Origin: Cinclus cinclus
Taxonomy: Eukaryota; Chordata; Aves; Passeriformes; Cinclidae
DNA length: 64,000 bases
Direction of reading: 5' to 3'
NCBI RefSeq assembly: GCF_963662255.1
Contig: NC_085047.1
Location: 110,543,872 to 110,607,871 of the forward strand
The translations under genes and the position numbers were made by a program. Position 1 is the first letter of the stretch. Each line of letters opens with the position of its first letter. Shown here in pieces: positions 45,185 to 59,293 of the stretch. The notes below the pieces were generated by a model. It was not told the DNA's origin. It did no database searches and worked only from the letters and a program-made list of their open reading frames with translations.

Positions 45185-48080
45185 ACCTTTAAATCAATCC
45201 CTGTCACTCCAGGTCACCAATTTCAGATCACAAAATCCTCTACTCCACAGCTACTAATTCTGCCTCTTTCCTCCAGCTAAGGAAAACGAGAAGTCTTACT
45301 TCTGTTTGTGAAAATGAGAAGTTACTTTTCAGAAGAATTTTTTCGCTCTTGTTTATCCACAAAAACAAATTAGAAGTTCTCAGACATTTTGTGTTGGACT
45401 AAACTAGAACACTAACTCTTTAGGGAGATTCCCATGTAGGGGCTTGAACCTGTAAAAGTAAACTTGTATATACACATTAATATTAGTAGCTTGTGTATGT
45501 AAATAGAAGAATTCTGCAGAAAGTAAATTCTGTCCTATTTAAAAGGCCTAGATAACATTACACATTTTATGTATTTTATGGTTTTCTCTGTTTTAATAAG
45601 TTTCCAAGAGATCAGTATTTTAACTACATTTATAAATGCATTTTTAAAGAAAATATTTGAGAATTTAGCAACATGTTTCTTAAAATGAGGTGAAGACTAC
45701 AACAGCAATCAATTCAGTTTTAAGTACAGAAGACGCTCTTAGTTTTATCAAGCAGCAAAATTAATATTCAATCCTACTAAACCTTTGTATTTCCAACATT
45801 TTTTAATGAATGTCAAGATCAAACACTTGGAAAAGCAGGCAACGCTTTCAGAAAATTCAAAATGAAGGAGAGATGACATGGGTATTTCCTAAGATTTCCT
45901 TCCATATGACAAATTTAATGACTGCACAAATTAGTTCAGCAAGGAACATAAACTCGCAGAACAAAGCAAAAAATCAGCCAGGCTCAGCCACTGGTCTACT
46001 CCTAGATTTCCAAAGCTACACATTCCAGATGCATTCTTCCTCCCTGGCAGGAGACTTTTCTTTCCATGTGATAAAAATAATCTTGATGATTGCTGATGCC
46101 ATGTGAACAGCAATGTAATAGCAATGTTTCATAGCTACAGCTATATTCTCAGATTAAAACTGAACAGATTCATGTATTTTAGGCACAAACAAATTTCAAA
46201 CTGTAACATTTCTCAAAAACATTTCTCAAGAAAAGACCGCTGAAGGTAGGGGACATCTGGCACAAAGATGACTAAAGCAAGACAACCATGAATAACTTAA
46301 ATGTCTGGCATAACAGACCAGAAAGATGAAACAAATAGAGGCCAGACATCAAGCTCTGTAAAACAAGGATCTACTGTCTTGACAAATACAAACAATATTG
46401 CTCAAGTAAGCAGGTGTAAAGAAGTTGGTTTTAATATGACTACCAGTAACTTCTCTAATGGATCATGTGACTTTTAATGCCAAATCTGTGCCAAAATGTA
46501 TGGATTTCTATTAATTTCATACAAAATTCTGATTTTACAGAAGACACAATACTCTGATTGAACAAGTAAACATAAGGCTTCACCTCTGCTAGATATAAGC
46601 TTGGTTTAATTTTGATGCGATTTCACATCATTCAGATTTGATGGAACTGGATATAAACACATTAAACAAATTACAATGACTAGTCAGACTATTTTGCTTT
46701 AGTTTTCTTTTTTTAAATAAAAAAAATTAGGGGATTTCTTGATCTTCAAAAGGAAGATTCACACAAACATGTAATTTCATAAAGATATGATGGTAACTGC
46801 CTTTTTTCTTACACATTTCAGCATACAATGGAGGTGTTTGTACAATTATTTCTGACTTATTCTCACAGTAATTGCATTTCATGATCTTTTATCTAGCATT
46901 TTATCATCCTATTCTAGTAACGCTACTCTTGGTTTTATATTTATACAGTGCAATTTTATTACGCAATACTGTAGTTTGACATGGTTACATCAGTTCTGGT
47001 ACATCTACTAGATTTTATAAGCCATAATTTCACAAGATATATATGTTATATCATAATTCTTTCTTTTCTATGCTTGTTCTGTGAGCAGTTGGTTGATGAT
47101 ACTGAACAGCAGCTTGGGGTGAGGGTGTGGGCTGGGGAACTCAGGAGAGGACAGACATGAACAACAGCAGCTTGAACAAAATGTGAATTCTAAAATTCCT
47201 TTGAACGAAGTTGAGATCAGAATTTTCATTTGCAAGGTTTGTAATTCACAGACATACCAGTACTGCCAAAATAGACTCACAGATCTCTTCACGAGATCAA
47301 GGAATAGTACAGAGATTCAATACTGAGAATCCAAACTGCATTAAATTAACCAACTTGCCAGCTCAGAAATGAAAATCTGAAAGGGAACAACAGGTCTGTA
47401 TGAAAAGCTCTAAGAGCAGGCATGGCACAGAAGAGGGGAACAGGAATGACCATATGATGTCGACAAAATGCAACATTAAGGGAGCAGCAGTCAGAACAAA
47501 GAAACAACCACAGAAAGCAGTCAGAAAATACTTTTTTTTTTTTTTCAGCTGTATAAATCAGTGCCTCGAGATGTTAAAGGCCAGGTGTATCAACTGGCTC
47601 AGAAAAGGATCTGAAACTAGGCAGCACTGTCATGTAGGAAGCAATTACTACTGACCAAAAAACAAAGGCAAATATCTTTATTTTTTAAAACAATGTTTAA
47701 TCCTTACATATTTTTTTCTGCAAACAGTTTTCCCAAATTCGATGGTAAAACGCCAGGCCTTAAAGAATAATATTATTAAAGAAGAAGCAGTCCTGAAACA
47801 TCATGGGAGATCTGCTCAAAGTCACACTGTGACATGCCAAATGACCACAGAATCAGTCACTCAAACAGTGTGTCTTAGTTCTTCTCTTTCCGGTGCTTCC
47901 TGATTACCCGAGTCTTCAGATGAATTTTAACATGAAATCAATTCTATTTATTTTGCTTTCTGTATTTAAAGGCTAACTCAACACACATCCCCATCTAACT
48001 GCATGAACCTCATTTTCCTCTTTTCTCAAATCTATTAACACATGAATTTCAACCAATGGTGTACCAAAACGTACCAGACT

Positions 48081-48415
48081 TGTGGTGGTTTTGGTTAGGA
48101 CAGACTTCTTGACCATTTGGGCTGTGGTTTGGGCTTGTGATGAGAACAGTGTTGACAGCCCAGGGATGCTTCAGCCACTGCTAAGCAGCACTTGCACAAC
48201 AAGCAGTGTCAGTGTCTCACAGAACACCCCACCAGTGAGAGGCTGGGGGTGCACAAGGACACGGGAGGGGACACAGCAGGGACAGCTGACCCCAGGGAAA
48301 TCCCAGAGCACATGGTGCCATGCTCAGCAGTAAAAGCCAAGAAGGAAGCCTGGCTGTGCTGCCATTGCTCAGGAACTCACTGGGCACTGATCAGATCAGG
48401 TTGCTTTCTGTCACT

Positions 48416-48456
<41 letters not shown>

Positions 48457-48606
48457 TTTCAGCCAGTTTCTTTTTCTTCAAGATTATTAAACTATCACAA
48501 ACCATGAATTTTCACTTTTACCCTATCAATTCTCCCTCCCAGTCCATGGGAGAGGAAGTAAGTGAATGTGTGGGATTTAGGTGCTTTCTGGGATAAAACC
48601 ACAACC
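48081..48606 (+). mobile_element. Degenerate LTR of an avian endogenous retrovirus with poly-T run
   Basis: The segment starts TGTGGTGGTTTTGG and ends near AAAACCACAACCA. Inside, stretches such as CAGTGTCTCACAGAACACCC, GGGGACACAGCAGGGACAGC and TTTTCACTTTTACCC match a widespread avian LTR that I recall, usually classed as ERVL. The copy is diverged, and no clean target-site duplication could be found. A run of 37 T lies at 48419-48455. No internal retroviral genes are adjacent. It is antisense to CASK and ends about 1.5 kb before the candidate GPR82 first exon. Confidence 0.75.
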
Positions 48607-50139
48607 ACCTACTCTGGCACTCAGATACTGGCAGATTTGGTCAGTGTGTCAGACAAAGCAGGAGGGAGCACCAGAAGAGAAGGTCAGATCTGCAGCACAG
48701 CAGCCACAAGAGGGGGAGGAGGCAAAAATGAAAATCAAAGAAGTTTTCTCACTTTTAGCCTTCTTTTCTCCTCTCCATCCCTCTGAGGGGGCTACAACAA
48801 TCTATTATACAATAATTCAGAAAAAATTGTAGCAGTCATCTCTTCTTATAGCATGAGTTATTATCATTAAATTATAAATACTATAGGTAACAGTCAATAA
48901 CCAAACAAATAATAATAGTAATTTAAAAAAACCCTTCTAACTGGAATTGTTCACACCACTCAGCAACTTTTCAGGATATACATTCTTGTATCTAAACCTC
49001 AGTGGAACATCACAGTAAAAAAGACTTCTAACACTACTTAAGGAACTATTAAACACGTAATAAATAGAAGACTCTGTTAGAATGATTTTTAATACAACTA
49101 TACATTCATAAGTCAAAAACAAGGTATAATTAAATCTAACAAGAACAAGAATTAAGTACATGCACACTAATTACAGCTTTGCAACCCAATTACTAATACT
49201 CCACAGCAAATAAATGTGAGTTCAGCTACGAGTTCAGAATAAGAATCCAGCTTATGTGTCCGTTATTTTAGTAAAAAAAAAAAAAAAAAAAGAAATTAGT
49301 AATAATGAGATTAAACATGGTAACAGATCATGAGGTGAAACCTTACAGTCCAAGTTTAAACATAAAGCCAAACTAGCAAAACAAGAACTTTACCGAACTT
49401 CTGTTCTCTTAAAAGGAACCTATTTGGTGTTGAAAAGCCCTATACAACCACAGGTCATTCAGCAGAAAACTCTAGAAGTCTCAACTTCTGCAGAGTTACA
49501 CAGAGTTTGATCTGTGATCATATCGATGCTGTGAAGGAAGGAAACCCTGTGTACACCTCTGATTTGTGTAAAACTCTGCATCTATTGGATAGAGAGTCCA
49601 TTTTCCCTGCCAGAACCCTTGGATGCATCAGCTGCGAATTGCTTCCACACAATCCATCACCTGACCAGAGAGATGAGATGTGCCCATTTGGTCACTCACG
49701 GGGGACAGACATGGACACAGCACTACTGCACATGGGCTTTGGGAATAGACATCTTGGTGACAGCTCATGGAGCTGAAAAGCTGTTAAATATGACAGAAAG
49801 GACAAGTTTTAGTGCATAAAATAGGAGCATGAAGAATGTGGGCAGTCCTAAAGAGAACCCCTCCACCCCGAAAAGAGGAAAGCACCATATAAAGGATTGA
49901 AAGGTGTTTCTGGGCTGTACCTGGAGGACTGTTACAGCTGCTCCTCCATGCTATCTCCATCTCTTTTGTTTTTCCTAATGGAGCTGGTTCTGACTTAATT
50001 TCAAAGCCCTTTTTGTACAGACATAATCTTTTCTGAACTTTAAATGCCTTCGTACCTCCTGACATTGTAAAAGGAAAGTATACACTCTGAAAACCTAGTT
50101 ACGTCAGAGAGAAATTTTTAACTGCACTTCCCAGGTTCC

Positions 50140-50234
50140 AGTGCCATCATTTTCACTGCAGCAGGGGAGATAAAACGGACACCAGACAGAAATATTTCCT
50201 CTCAGCAAAAGGAAGGTGCCTGCAGCTTGTATAG
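50140..50234 (+). other. GPR82: Candidate 5' non-coding exon of GPR82
   Basis: The GPR82 coding exon has an acceptor ending at 51386, so an upstream exon is expected. A consensus donor, TATAG|gtaagctt, lies at 50234/50235, giving an intron of about 1.15 kb. CACTTCCC at 50125-50132 is an ETS/PU.1-like sequence just upstream. The left edge is unknown and the assignment rests only on the splice site and its position. Confidence 0.3.
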
Positions 50235-51415
50235 GTAAGCTTAAAATTACCACTTCTTTGTTTTACCTGATGAAATTTGGTTAATGACAAAAAAATTTGT
50301 TAGGCTTCTAAAATGAGTAAATTCAACAACTGCTTTGCGAATTTAACTCATTATAATAAAAGAATTCAACACAATTTGGTTCAACAATACACATGGAACT
50401 TAGTGTACACTAAAATGCAAGAGCCATGAAAGTAAGTTTAATTTGCAAGTTTGTTTAATACTGCCTACAGCAGGTTTTACACTTGTTGTCTGGGCTTTTT
50501 ATCATTGTGACACTGAATCCTCTTTAGCATCTGAGTTAATTTGCTTACAGCCATTTAAAAAATATTATTATCAATTGCTAAGTTTGAAATTTGTTATTTT
50601 TGTCCATGTGATTTGATATGGGAAAAAGCTAACTAGAATACACTCCATTAAATATATATGTATGTACACAACAGTGAAAACTCTCCACTACAGGGTTGTA
50701 AGCTGAAATGTCAGTTTTTACACACAGTCATTGCACAGAGCTTTCATTTCTTATTTTCAGTTTGGAAATTGAGAAAAGACTGAAAAACGAACTGGGAAAA
50801 GTTTAGTATACTGCAGTTTTCAACCACCATTATATATTCTAAAATACACAGACTGAATTGCTAAATGTACATCTAACATTAGAGCTGTGATAAAGTAACA
50901 CCTCACACAGACATGAGGACAGAATAAATATTTATAGGAAGATTCTTGCAGCATATAGACTAATTTGTAGTTGAATGGAGGTACAGACACTCTTCTGCAT
51001 TTCTGGAAATAAAGTAACTCTTTGCACTTAATTTGCTTATTTAATTTTAAATGGTCTTCAAGTGGTTTCTAGATTAGGTTACAGACGTTCCAGAAGACTG
51101 AGAAATAAACCAAGATCACAGAAGTTATTGCCAGACCCTAGCTTGAACTTTAAGCTTCCTAATTTATTTTATTAGATTCAATGTGCATAAAAGCTTTGGG
51201 GCTTAATTTTTCCTCCTGAAATTTCAGTGGAAGAGAGTGCCAAAACTCTAACCTCATGCAAACTTAAGGTAACAGCATCAAAGTAACACTGAAAAGTCAG
51301 GGAGACAAAAAAACAGCTGAGATAAGAACAAAGAAGAAATGTTAGATGTACATAACAGAAACCTTAATTTTTCAATTGTGTTTCAGCTCTGACCACTGAA
51401 GAAATACTGCCATAA

Positions 51416-52459
51416 ATGAACAATTCATCCTGTCTCCAGCCATCGCCAGCTACCACTGTAGCCCTCCCCATCATCTACTCCTGCCTACTTCCCGCTGGAA
51501 TCTTTGGGAACATTCTGGCTGCCTGGGTATTTTCACGGAAAGCACCCACCCGAAGGACGCAGTACATTTACCTGGCCAACCTGGTGATGGCAAATCTGCT
51601 GGTTTGCAGCACCATGCCCTTCCTGGCTGCCTACTTCGTGGACGGGCACCGCTGGCCCTACGGCTCGGTGGCGTGCAGGATCGCCCATCACCTGGGGACG
51701 CTGGTGATGCAGGTCAGCATGTACGTGACCATCACCATCCTGTGCTCCATCGCCCTCAGCCAGTACGCCACGCTGACCGAGATCGCTGGCACGCAGCACC
51801 GCCCGGCTCTCCCGGCAAACTTCCACGGGCGCCTGCTGTACAAGTTCCGGCGGCCGAAGTTCGCTAAATATTTGTGTGTGGTTATCTGGCTGATTGTGCT
51901 GTGCATAACGGTCACAGCCATCATGTACAACGTCCAGGAGAGGGTTTCGGGAGACTTCCCCACATGCTACAACATCAAGGTAGAAGCTGGTGAACGTCCT
52001 GCAATGATTGCAGGTTCCCTTGCCACTGCGTGCTTTTTTCTGTCTTTTATGACCGTTTTGTGGTCGTACTATTCTCTTACCAGACATCTGAGCAGAATAC
52101 AAAAGAACACCTCTATTGGAGGAAAACATCTGATTTACAGAAGAGTGAGAAGAAACATTCTTGTCATCCAGATGATATTAACTGTCTGCTTTCTTCCATA
52201 CCATATTTTTAAGCCGATTTTCTATGTACTCCTTACAGATAATGACTGCCCAAGGTTAAACTATCTAGTGGAAATAAAAAATTTCCTTACTTGTCTTGCT
52301 GCTGCTAAAAGCAGTTTAGATCCCGTTACAACCCTTCTGTTAGATAAAACATTTAAGGAAAGTCTTTATGGCGTGTTTACAAAATCCGCACCAGAACATC
52401 AAAAACGTAGCAATGATATTTTCACTGAAATGGGAAGGAAAATAGAAAGATTTTCATAG
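51416..52459 (+). CDS. GPR82: GPR82, orphan class A GPCR with degenerate DRY and NPxxY
   Basis: This single coding exon gives 347 residues, against about 336 in human. The ATG is 30 bases after an acceptor (ttgtgtttcag ends at 51386). The N-terminus MNNSSCLQPS resembles human GPR82. Seven membrane segments lie at about 16-39, 50-73, 88-114, 153-172, 196-220, 246-270 and 286-308. C87 and C184 are the expected disulfide pair, and FLPYHIFKPIFY (259-270) and LDKTFKESLY (309-318) are family-like. The DRY position reads SQY (115-117) and the NPxxY position reads DPVTT (302-306), so two activation switches are degenerate while the frame is intact. Codons from about 51600 to 51870 are strikingly GC-rich and the 3' half is AT-rich. 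GPR82 is an orphan receptor; in mice, loss reduces food intake and body weight. No ligand is inferred. Confidence 0.93.
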   Translation: MNNSSCLQPSPATTVALPIIYSCLLPAGIFGNILAAWVFSRKAPTRRTQYIYLANLVMANLLVCSTMPFLAAYFVDGHRWPYGSVACRIAHHLGTLVMQVSMYVTITILCSIALSQYATLTEIAGTQHRPALPANFHGRLLYKFRRPKFAKYLCVVIWLIVLCITVTAIMYNVQERVSGDFPTCYNIKVEAGERPAMIAGSLATACFFLSFMTVLWSYYSLTRHLSRIQKNTSIGGKHLIYRRVRRNILVIQMILTVCFLPYHIFKPIFYVLLTDNDCPRLNYLVEIKNFLTCLAAAKSSLDPVTTLLLDKTFKESLYGVFTKSAPEHQKRSNDIFTEMGRKIERFS

Positions 52460-52471
52460 ACTATAAATAAT

Positions 52472-52600
52472 AATAAACTAATTTTAACTACCTTCAGGCA
52501 AGTTTTGATATAAAATGGTAAATATTTAAATAAAATGGTAACAGATTGTATTTTCTTTTCAAATAATCTTGCTTGCTACACCAACATTAGCCATAATAAA
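52472..52600 (+). terminator. Cluster of AATAAA polyadenylation signals after GPR82
   Basis: Three AATAAA hexamers follow the GPR82 stop, at 52472-52477, 52529-52534 and 52595-52600. A short 3' UTR is therefore plausible, though in AT-rich DNA such hexamers also occur by chance. For GPR34 no AATAAA appears close to the stop; the first good one is at 46716-46721, which would give a 3' UTR of about 1.5 kb. Confidence 0.4.
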
Positions 52601-55600
52601 TCCAATGTGTATATCCAAATGAATCCAAGGAGTTTGTACAGCGAACAGTGTAATATCCATTTGTCTGCATAACACAAAAGACATTTTGCATTTGACCTAT
52701 GGACAGTTCCTCTTATCTAAAAAGTCAAGGAAGAAGGCAAACCTAGGCTGAAACTGAGGACCCAGTTCTCTCCTGTTATCACTAGAGAGTTTTGGACACA
52801 GGTTTTCTTTACAAGAAGGTTGAACAAAGCACAGACATTTTCCTTGGGATGGCTGAACCACAACTGTGCTGCACATCCAATGGCCGAGTAACTACACCAA
52901 GACACAATTGAGCAAAGTCTTCCAGATGGCAAAGTGCTGCTGACATGTTTTAGATCATCAGCTGCAAGTCTGGGTGAGCAGAGCTGTCGGTTAGCAAAGT
53001 GCTCTTCTAATTTGCACAGACAAACTCAACCCCCACCTCTTCTGTCCTTCCTGAAGTACATTTTACAGGGAATGTAGCTGCAGTTATCTCAGCACAGTGA
53101 CTGCCTGGGGTTGTTTCTCTTAAAACAGCTTCTGCAGGCAGCACAGGCTGAAGTCGTTCCTCCTGCACTTTTCTAGTCACAACCCCTTCCTCAGTGCTTA
53201 GCAGAAAGGCAAGAAAATGAATGAAACTTTGGGAACTACTAATCAGCTATAACTTGGTGACAGACTCTTAGCAAGATCCCACTCCAACATTTCTACACAG
53301 CACCAAAAAATGACATATACCTGACATTTTTCCTATGTAACCTGCCCAAAATGATGTACTTTAAAGTTCTTAACCGCATCAAAGTTTTTATTGTTTCAAA
53401 TACTGGGAAAGCTTTTGTGCAGTACAGGCAATTTGAGAAACTACAGCTTGAGTCCTGCATTGGTCTAGCATTTGACAGAAGAGCCCATGGAGGAAAAATC
53501 CCCCAAAACTTAAAGGCATGAGGGATGAGGGAGAGTTAGAAAAACACTGAAGCAAAACACAGCTCATGTGGCAAACTTCTTGCATTGCTTAGACATGCTG
53601 GTACCAAAATCAGAAGTTAGCAGGTGACATGTGAATTGTTTAATCAAAACAATGGAGCAATTAATTTCTACTGCAGTGAACATAAAATCATAAGGCAAAC
53701 AGGCACAGCATCTGGCTTGCAAAGCAGTTTAGAGACCACAAGTATTTGTCAAATTTTTGGTTAAGCCATTCAAATGTGTTGCATGGGAAGCCAGCTCATC
53801 GATCAGAAGACATGAGTGTTTTTGACAGTGTGAGCAAAGATATAAAAGATGAAAGACATAAAAACAGTGACTAGAAAGTTTGGAAACGTTCAACTCCAGG
53901 CAGGCCAAGCAGAATAAATACACTTCTCAGCAAAACAGCCTCTGAACATACGAACAGGTCAATAGGAAAAGGGCTGAACAAAACAAACATGGGGACCTTG
54001 ACATAGGAAGCAAAGGCACAGGAGTGAAAATAAACAGGGGGAAAAGAGCATTGCCTGAAGAAACACTGAGAAAAAATACTGAAAGATTTGGTTTTGGAGT
54101 CTCTTGATTTGTACATTGCATGAGGAAGTGTTCCTTAGAAAAAAAATGTGGCCAGGTACAACACTTCAATTGTGCCTCTAATAGCAGTTTTGCATCCTTA
54201 ATCACTTTTTAACTATTTAATATGTAACAATACCCTCACCAAGAAGTTGCTACTGGATCTCAAGAATCTAGTAAGTTCTAGAAAATACAGAAAAAACACC
54301 AATTATTACTGAATGGCCCCAGAAAGCATAAAAGAAGTTTCAAAGTGAAAAGAGTGGAAGGAAAGTAACATGTAACAGATTTCTTGTTTTGGGTATTCAA
54401 AGATGGAAAAAGGGAAGACAGTCTTAAAGAACAGTTTCTATTCTGGTTATTTTTTAAATAGTCAAATATGCACTTACATAAACACATACAAACACATATA
54501 TACTACTTTTGCTCATTTTTTAGACATGCCTAAAAGCAGAAGTGTAAGAGTGTTAACTTTACCAGCAAAACCCAAAATGCTGAGCTACAGGCAGCTCAGG
54601 CAATGAAAGACAGAAGTGGTAACTGAGTGCGCTCTTGGAATTCCCATGATGGGATCAGTACTGTATGCTGCAAGAACCACCACACAAACCCATCCACAGA
54701 AAAATCTCAGGTCACCTGGAACAACTCAGATGAGCATATAACACACAGTGCAGAGCATAATGCTTGGTCCGATTCCATGGAAAACTCCCTGGTTTTGACT
54801 CTCAGTCACAGGAATATTGAACTGAATCTTAATGACAAAGAAGGCAGAATATGTGTATTTTTGCTTTAGCAGGTTTATCTATTTATATGATTGCATGTAG
54901 GAAACAAGCATTCACACATAGCAACATAAACTCATAATGAAAATTCAGAATGCCTGCATTTTGCTGACAGGCTCACCTTGACCCCAGCTGCACACCAATT
55001 TGCTGCTCAGTAACATATACAGGTACTGAAACTACATAGAAACCACAGAACAAAGTTGGAGTACTTGGAATGAGTTAAGAATAAAAGCACCGCGACTAAA
55101 GCTCTTGATGTGATTAAATCGCTCTTAGAACAGTTTTACTGAAAGATATTTTTATAATAAGATTTTTGCAATGATGGAAAATTCTACATTAACAATAGAG
55201 GTTCACAAAAGACTGCAAAACCTCTTCATGTTTTACTGATAAAAACCATTCTGTTAAAGTTATTGGAAAAATAAGCCAGTGTCAAATGGTACTCAAACTG
55301 CAGCAAGAGTTTTAAAAGAAAAGAATCTCATTTCAGACCACCCATATTCCTCCCCTTTCCCTTTTGTTGTTCTCTTAAATAAAGATTTCTCTGTACATAA
55401 ACTGCCATGTAGTAACATTTGGAAAAGACTCCCTTTCAGTGCTGCTACTTTCAGTAGGCACCTTCTGGGTATTTCTGACACAGCAAGGTTATGACAGAAT
55501 AAAAGGAATGGCCGAGTCCTCTATCAGTAGGTTGGCAGAACAGGAACAAATGTTGTGGGGTAAGGGAAAAAGTTCTTGACATTCACATTTCTGATGCACA

Positions 55601-56424
55601 GCTGTCTTTTGAGTTTTCTACCTTCCTGCATCTTCTGTTTTCCTTACCAGATGATCCAGCTTCCAAGCACTGCAGGACCACATTAACTGAGGGTGAAGCA
55701 AATATCTAATTTTCACTGATTATAAAGCCTTTAAGCAATGCTGAAGGGGGTCAAATAATGTACCCAGGCTCAAGCAACATCTGTTCTCACAGAGCAGTGA
55801 GAGAAATTAGAACAACTACAGGCCAGCTTGTGAAAGCTTTCCTGTTTTAATTCTGTTATCAGAGGTGAATGTGGGGCACAAGGAGTTTGTTCCAGGCTAG
55901 AGTCACTTGGAAAAGTCAGGTAAAGTTTCTGGCACCAGACAATACCAATCTTTAATTTTGTCTTCTCTAAACTGTCTAACTTCCTAATCAGCCAGGAGTC
56001 AAGGGAGCACAAAAGCAGCTGAAAGGCACCTATCATGGGCTATAGGGTGCCAATTATCCTGTAGAGCAGAAAGCAACCAAGCATTTCACATTTCAAAATG
56101 ACAGTCACAGAAATTCTAAAAGGGAGGAAAATGTAGCTTGACTATATCAACCTTACATATTTTATTAAAGCACTTTCACTTTCAGCTATTCAGGTAATTT
56201 CTAAAGTGGTTATTTAGTCTACTTCCTTTCAAAACAATGTCTATAGTGACATCTAGAGCCTGGATACTGCAGTTAGTTTAATGTGTTCTACTCCCAAACT
56301 TTACAGCTCTGCATTGCTTTTGCCAAAACAAAACACTGATGGTTTACAGTGCTTTAGATTGATACCTTGGACATTTTTTCCTAACCTATATACTTTGAAC
56401 AGGTTCATTTCTAAGGATGGTATT

Positions 56425-56447
56425 AAAAAAAAAAAAAAAAAAAAAAA
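56425..56447 (+). repeat. A23 homopolymer
   Basis: An uninterrupted run of 23 A lies in the intron that holds the GPCR genes. It is followed by CCTGTGATTCTAAGGTTCTAA, which has an octamer-like rhythm reminiscent of a CR1 end, but no CR1 body is recognisable beside it. Confidence 0.7.
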
Positions 56448-57573
56448 CAACCCTGTGATTCTAAGGTTCTAAGGGACAGGATAAGCCCTAAATAAATTTC
56501 CACTTTAACCTCAGTGAAACAGGCCTCCCTCAGAGGCCCTTGAAGCTGGAATTTATTTTTTCAAGAATATGGTCCAAGAAAAACAAGTGGAGCTTTCATG
56601 AAGACACAGCAACATGAAGATGATGTTAATTCTGAAATTCATGTGGTACCAAAACCAAACAATTAAAAGTACCTAAAATCTTCAACACATAAAAAATGAG
56701 ACATTCTACAAGCAATTAAGAGACAATTTTTAGAATCTGTTTTAAGAAATAACTATTAAAACACCAAACTTAAAAAGAAAGCCTGTTACATAATAATCTT
56801 CTTGACTTTAAAAGGAAAGGAGTAAGAGGTTGAGAATGGTCTGCAATGTCTGGCTACAGAAGGCCAGATGACTCCTAACAAAAATCACCAGTTCAGTGTC
56901 TGTACTCTCTCCCCTCACAGGTCACCTGCAGGAGTTTGAAGCACAGTTTACTCTTTATCAATCTCCTCTACTCACTAAAATCCAAGAGTCACTTCTCAAA
57001 CTGCACCATCAGAGCTTGCTAGAATTTTCCTTAATTCCTACAGTGCTTGACTCGCTTTGGATGAAACCAAACTCTTGGAGAAGTGGGAATAAATACTTTA
57101 GGCAGTGGCATTAACACTTTAAGAATATGCATATTCAAACTGAAGAGTCAAGCCCACTTGTTAAAACACCCAACTACTTAAATTAAAGTACTTTGGGATA
57201 AACTACTTACATAAATATCCACAGAAACAATACAAAGCTTACCAGATCAAAACCAATATATACATATAGTGGTCTTAAACACAGCATTTCTCCTCCCAAA
57301 CTTATTTATATTAAAGAAGTTTCCATAATAATAAATGTTTTTTGGACTGTCTCCAAGAAGTAGATGACATTACTAATACTGTAGCATTTAAGCATGTGCA
57401 TCTCTATGAAATTTTGGTGTGAATGAGGGCTGTCATTATGCTGTCAAATTGATGCCAATAAACTACCAATTCCAGTTTATGTAATTAATTTATATACACA
57501 TTTTCCTAACAAGAACAAAATGCAAGCAGATTCTGTATGAATATTCAAAAACCAGAAATTAAACTGACTTTTA

Positions 57574-59215
<1,642 letters not shown>

Positions 59216-59293
59216 CTGGCTACAGCCTCGCTGTAGACAAATCCAGCATCTGCTCTCTTCACAATTTCAAAACAGAGGTCTGCTCCATCCATA
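59216..59293 (-). CDS. CASK: CASK exon 4: kinase hinge and start of C-lobe
   Basis: This 78-nt exon follows an acceptor reading cctgcag and ends at donor gtattt. It starts with the last base of a Phe codon, reads [17 protein letters not shown] then FVYSEAVA, and ends with two bases of a Ser codon completed by the exon at 57808. It corresponds to human residues 94-119, the hinge and helix D region where the adenine ring is held in protein kinases. Frame and split codons match the next exon exactly. The number 4 assumes the human exon order; the three upstream coding exons are outside the window. Confidence 0.95.

Noticed and set aside
51533..52129. Long antisense open frame (198 codons) opposite GPR82
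   Set aside because: It is a shadow of the GC-rich GPR82 coding sequence, whose codon bias keeps the opposite strand free of stops. The predicted peptide has no recognisable domain.
56281..56472. Possible retroposed copy ending in the A23 run at 56425
   Set aside because: No target-site duplication or recognisable parent sequence was found; the A run may be simple slippage.
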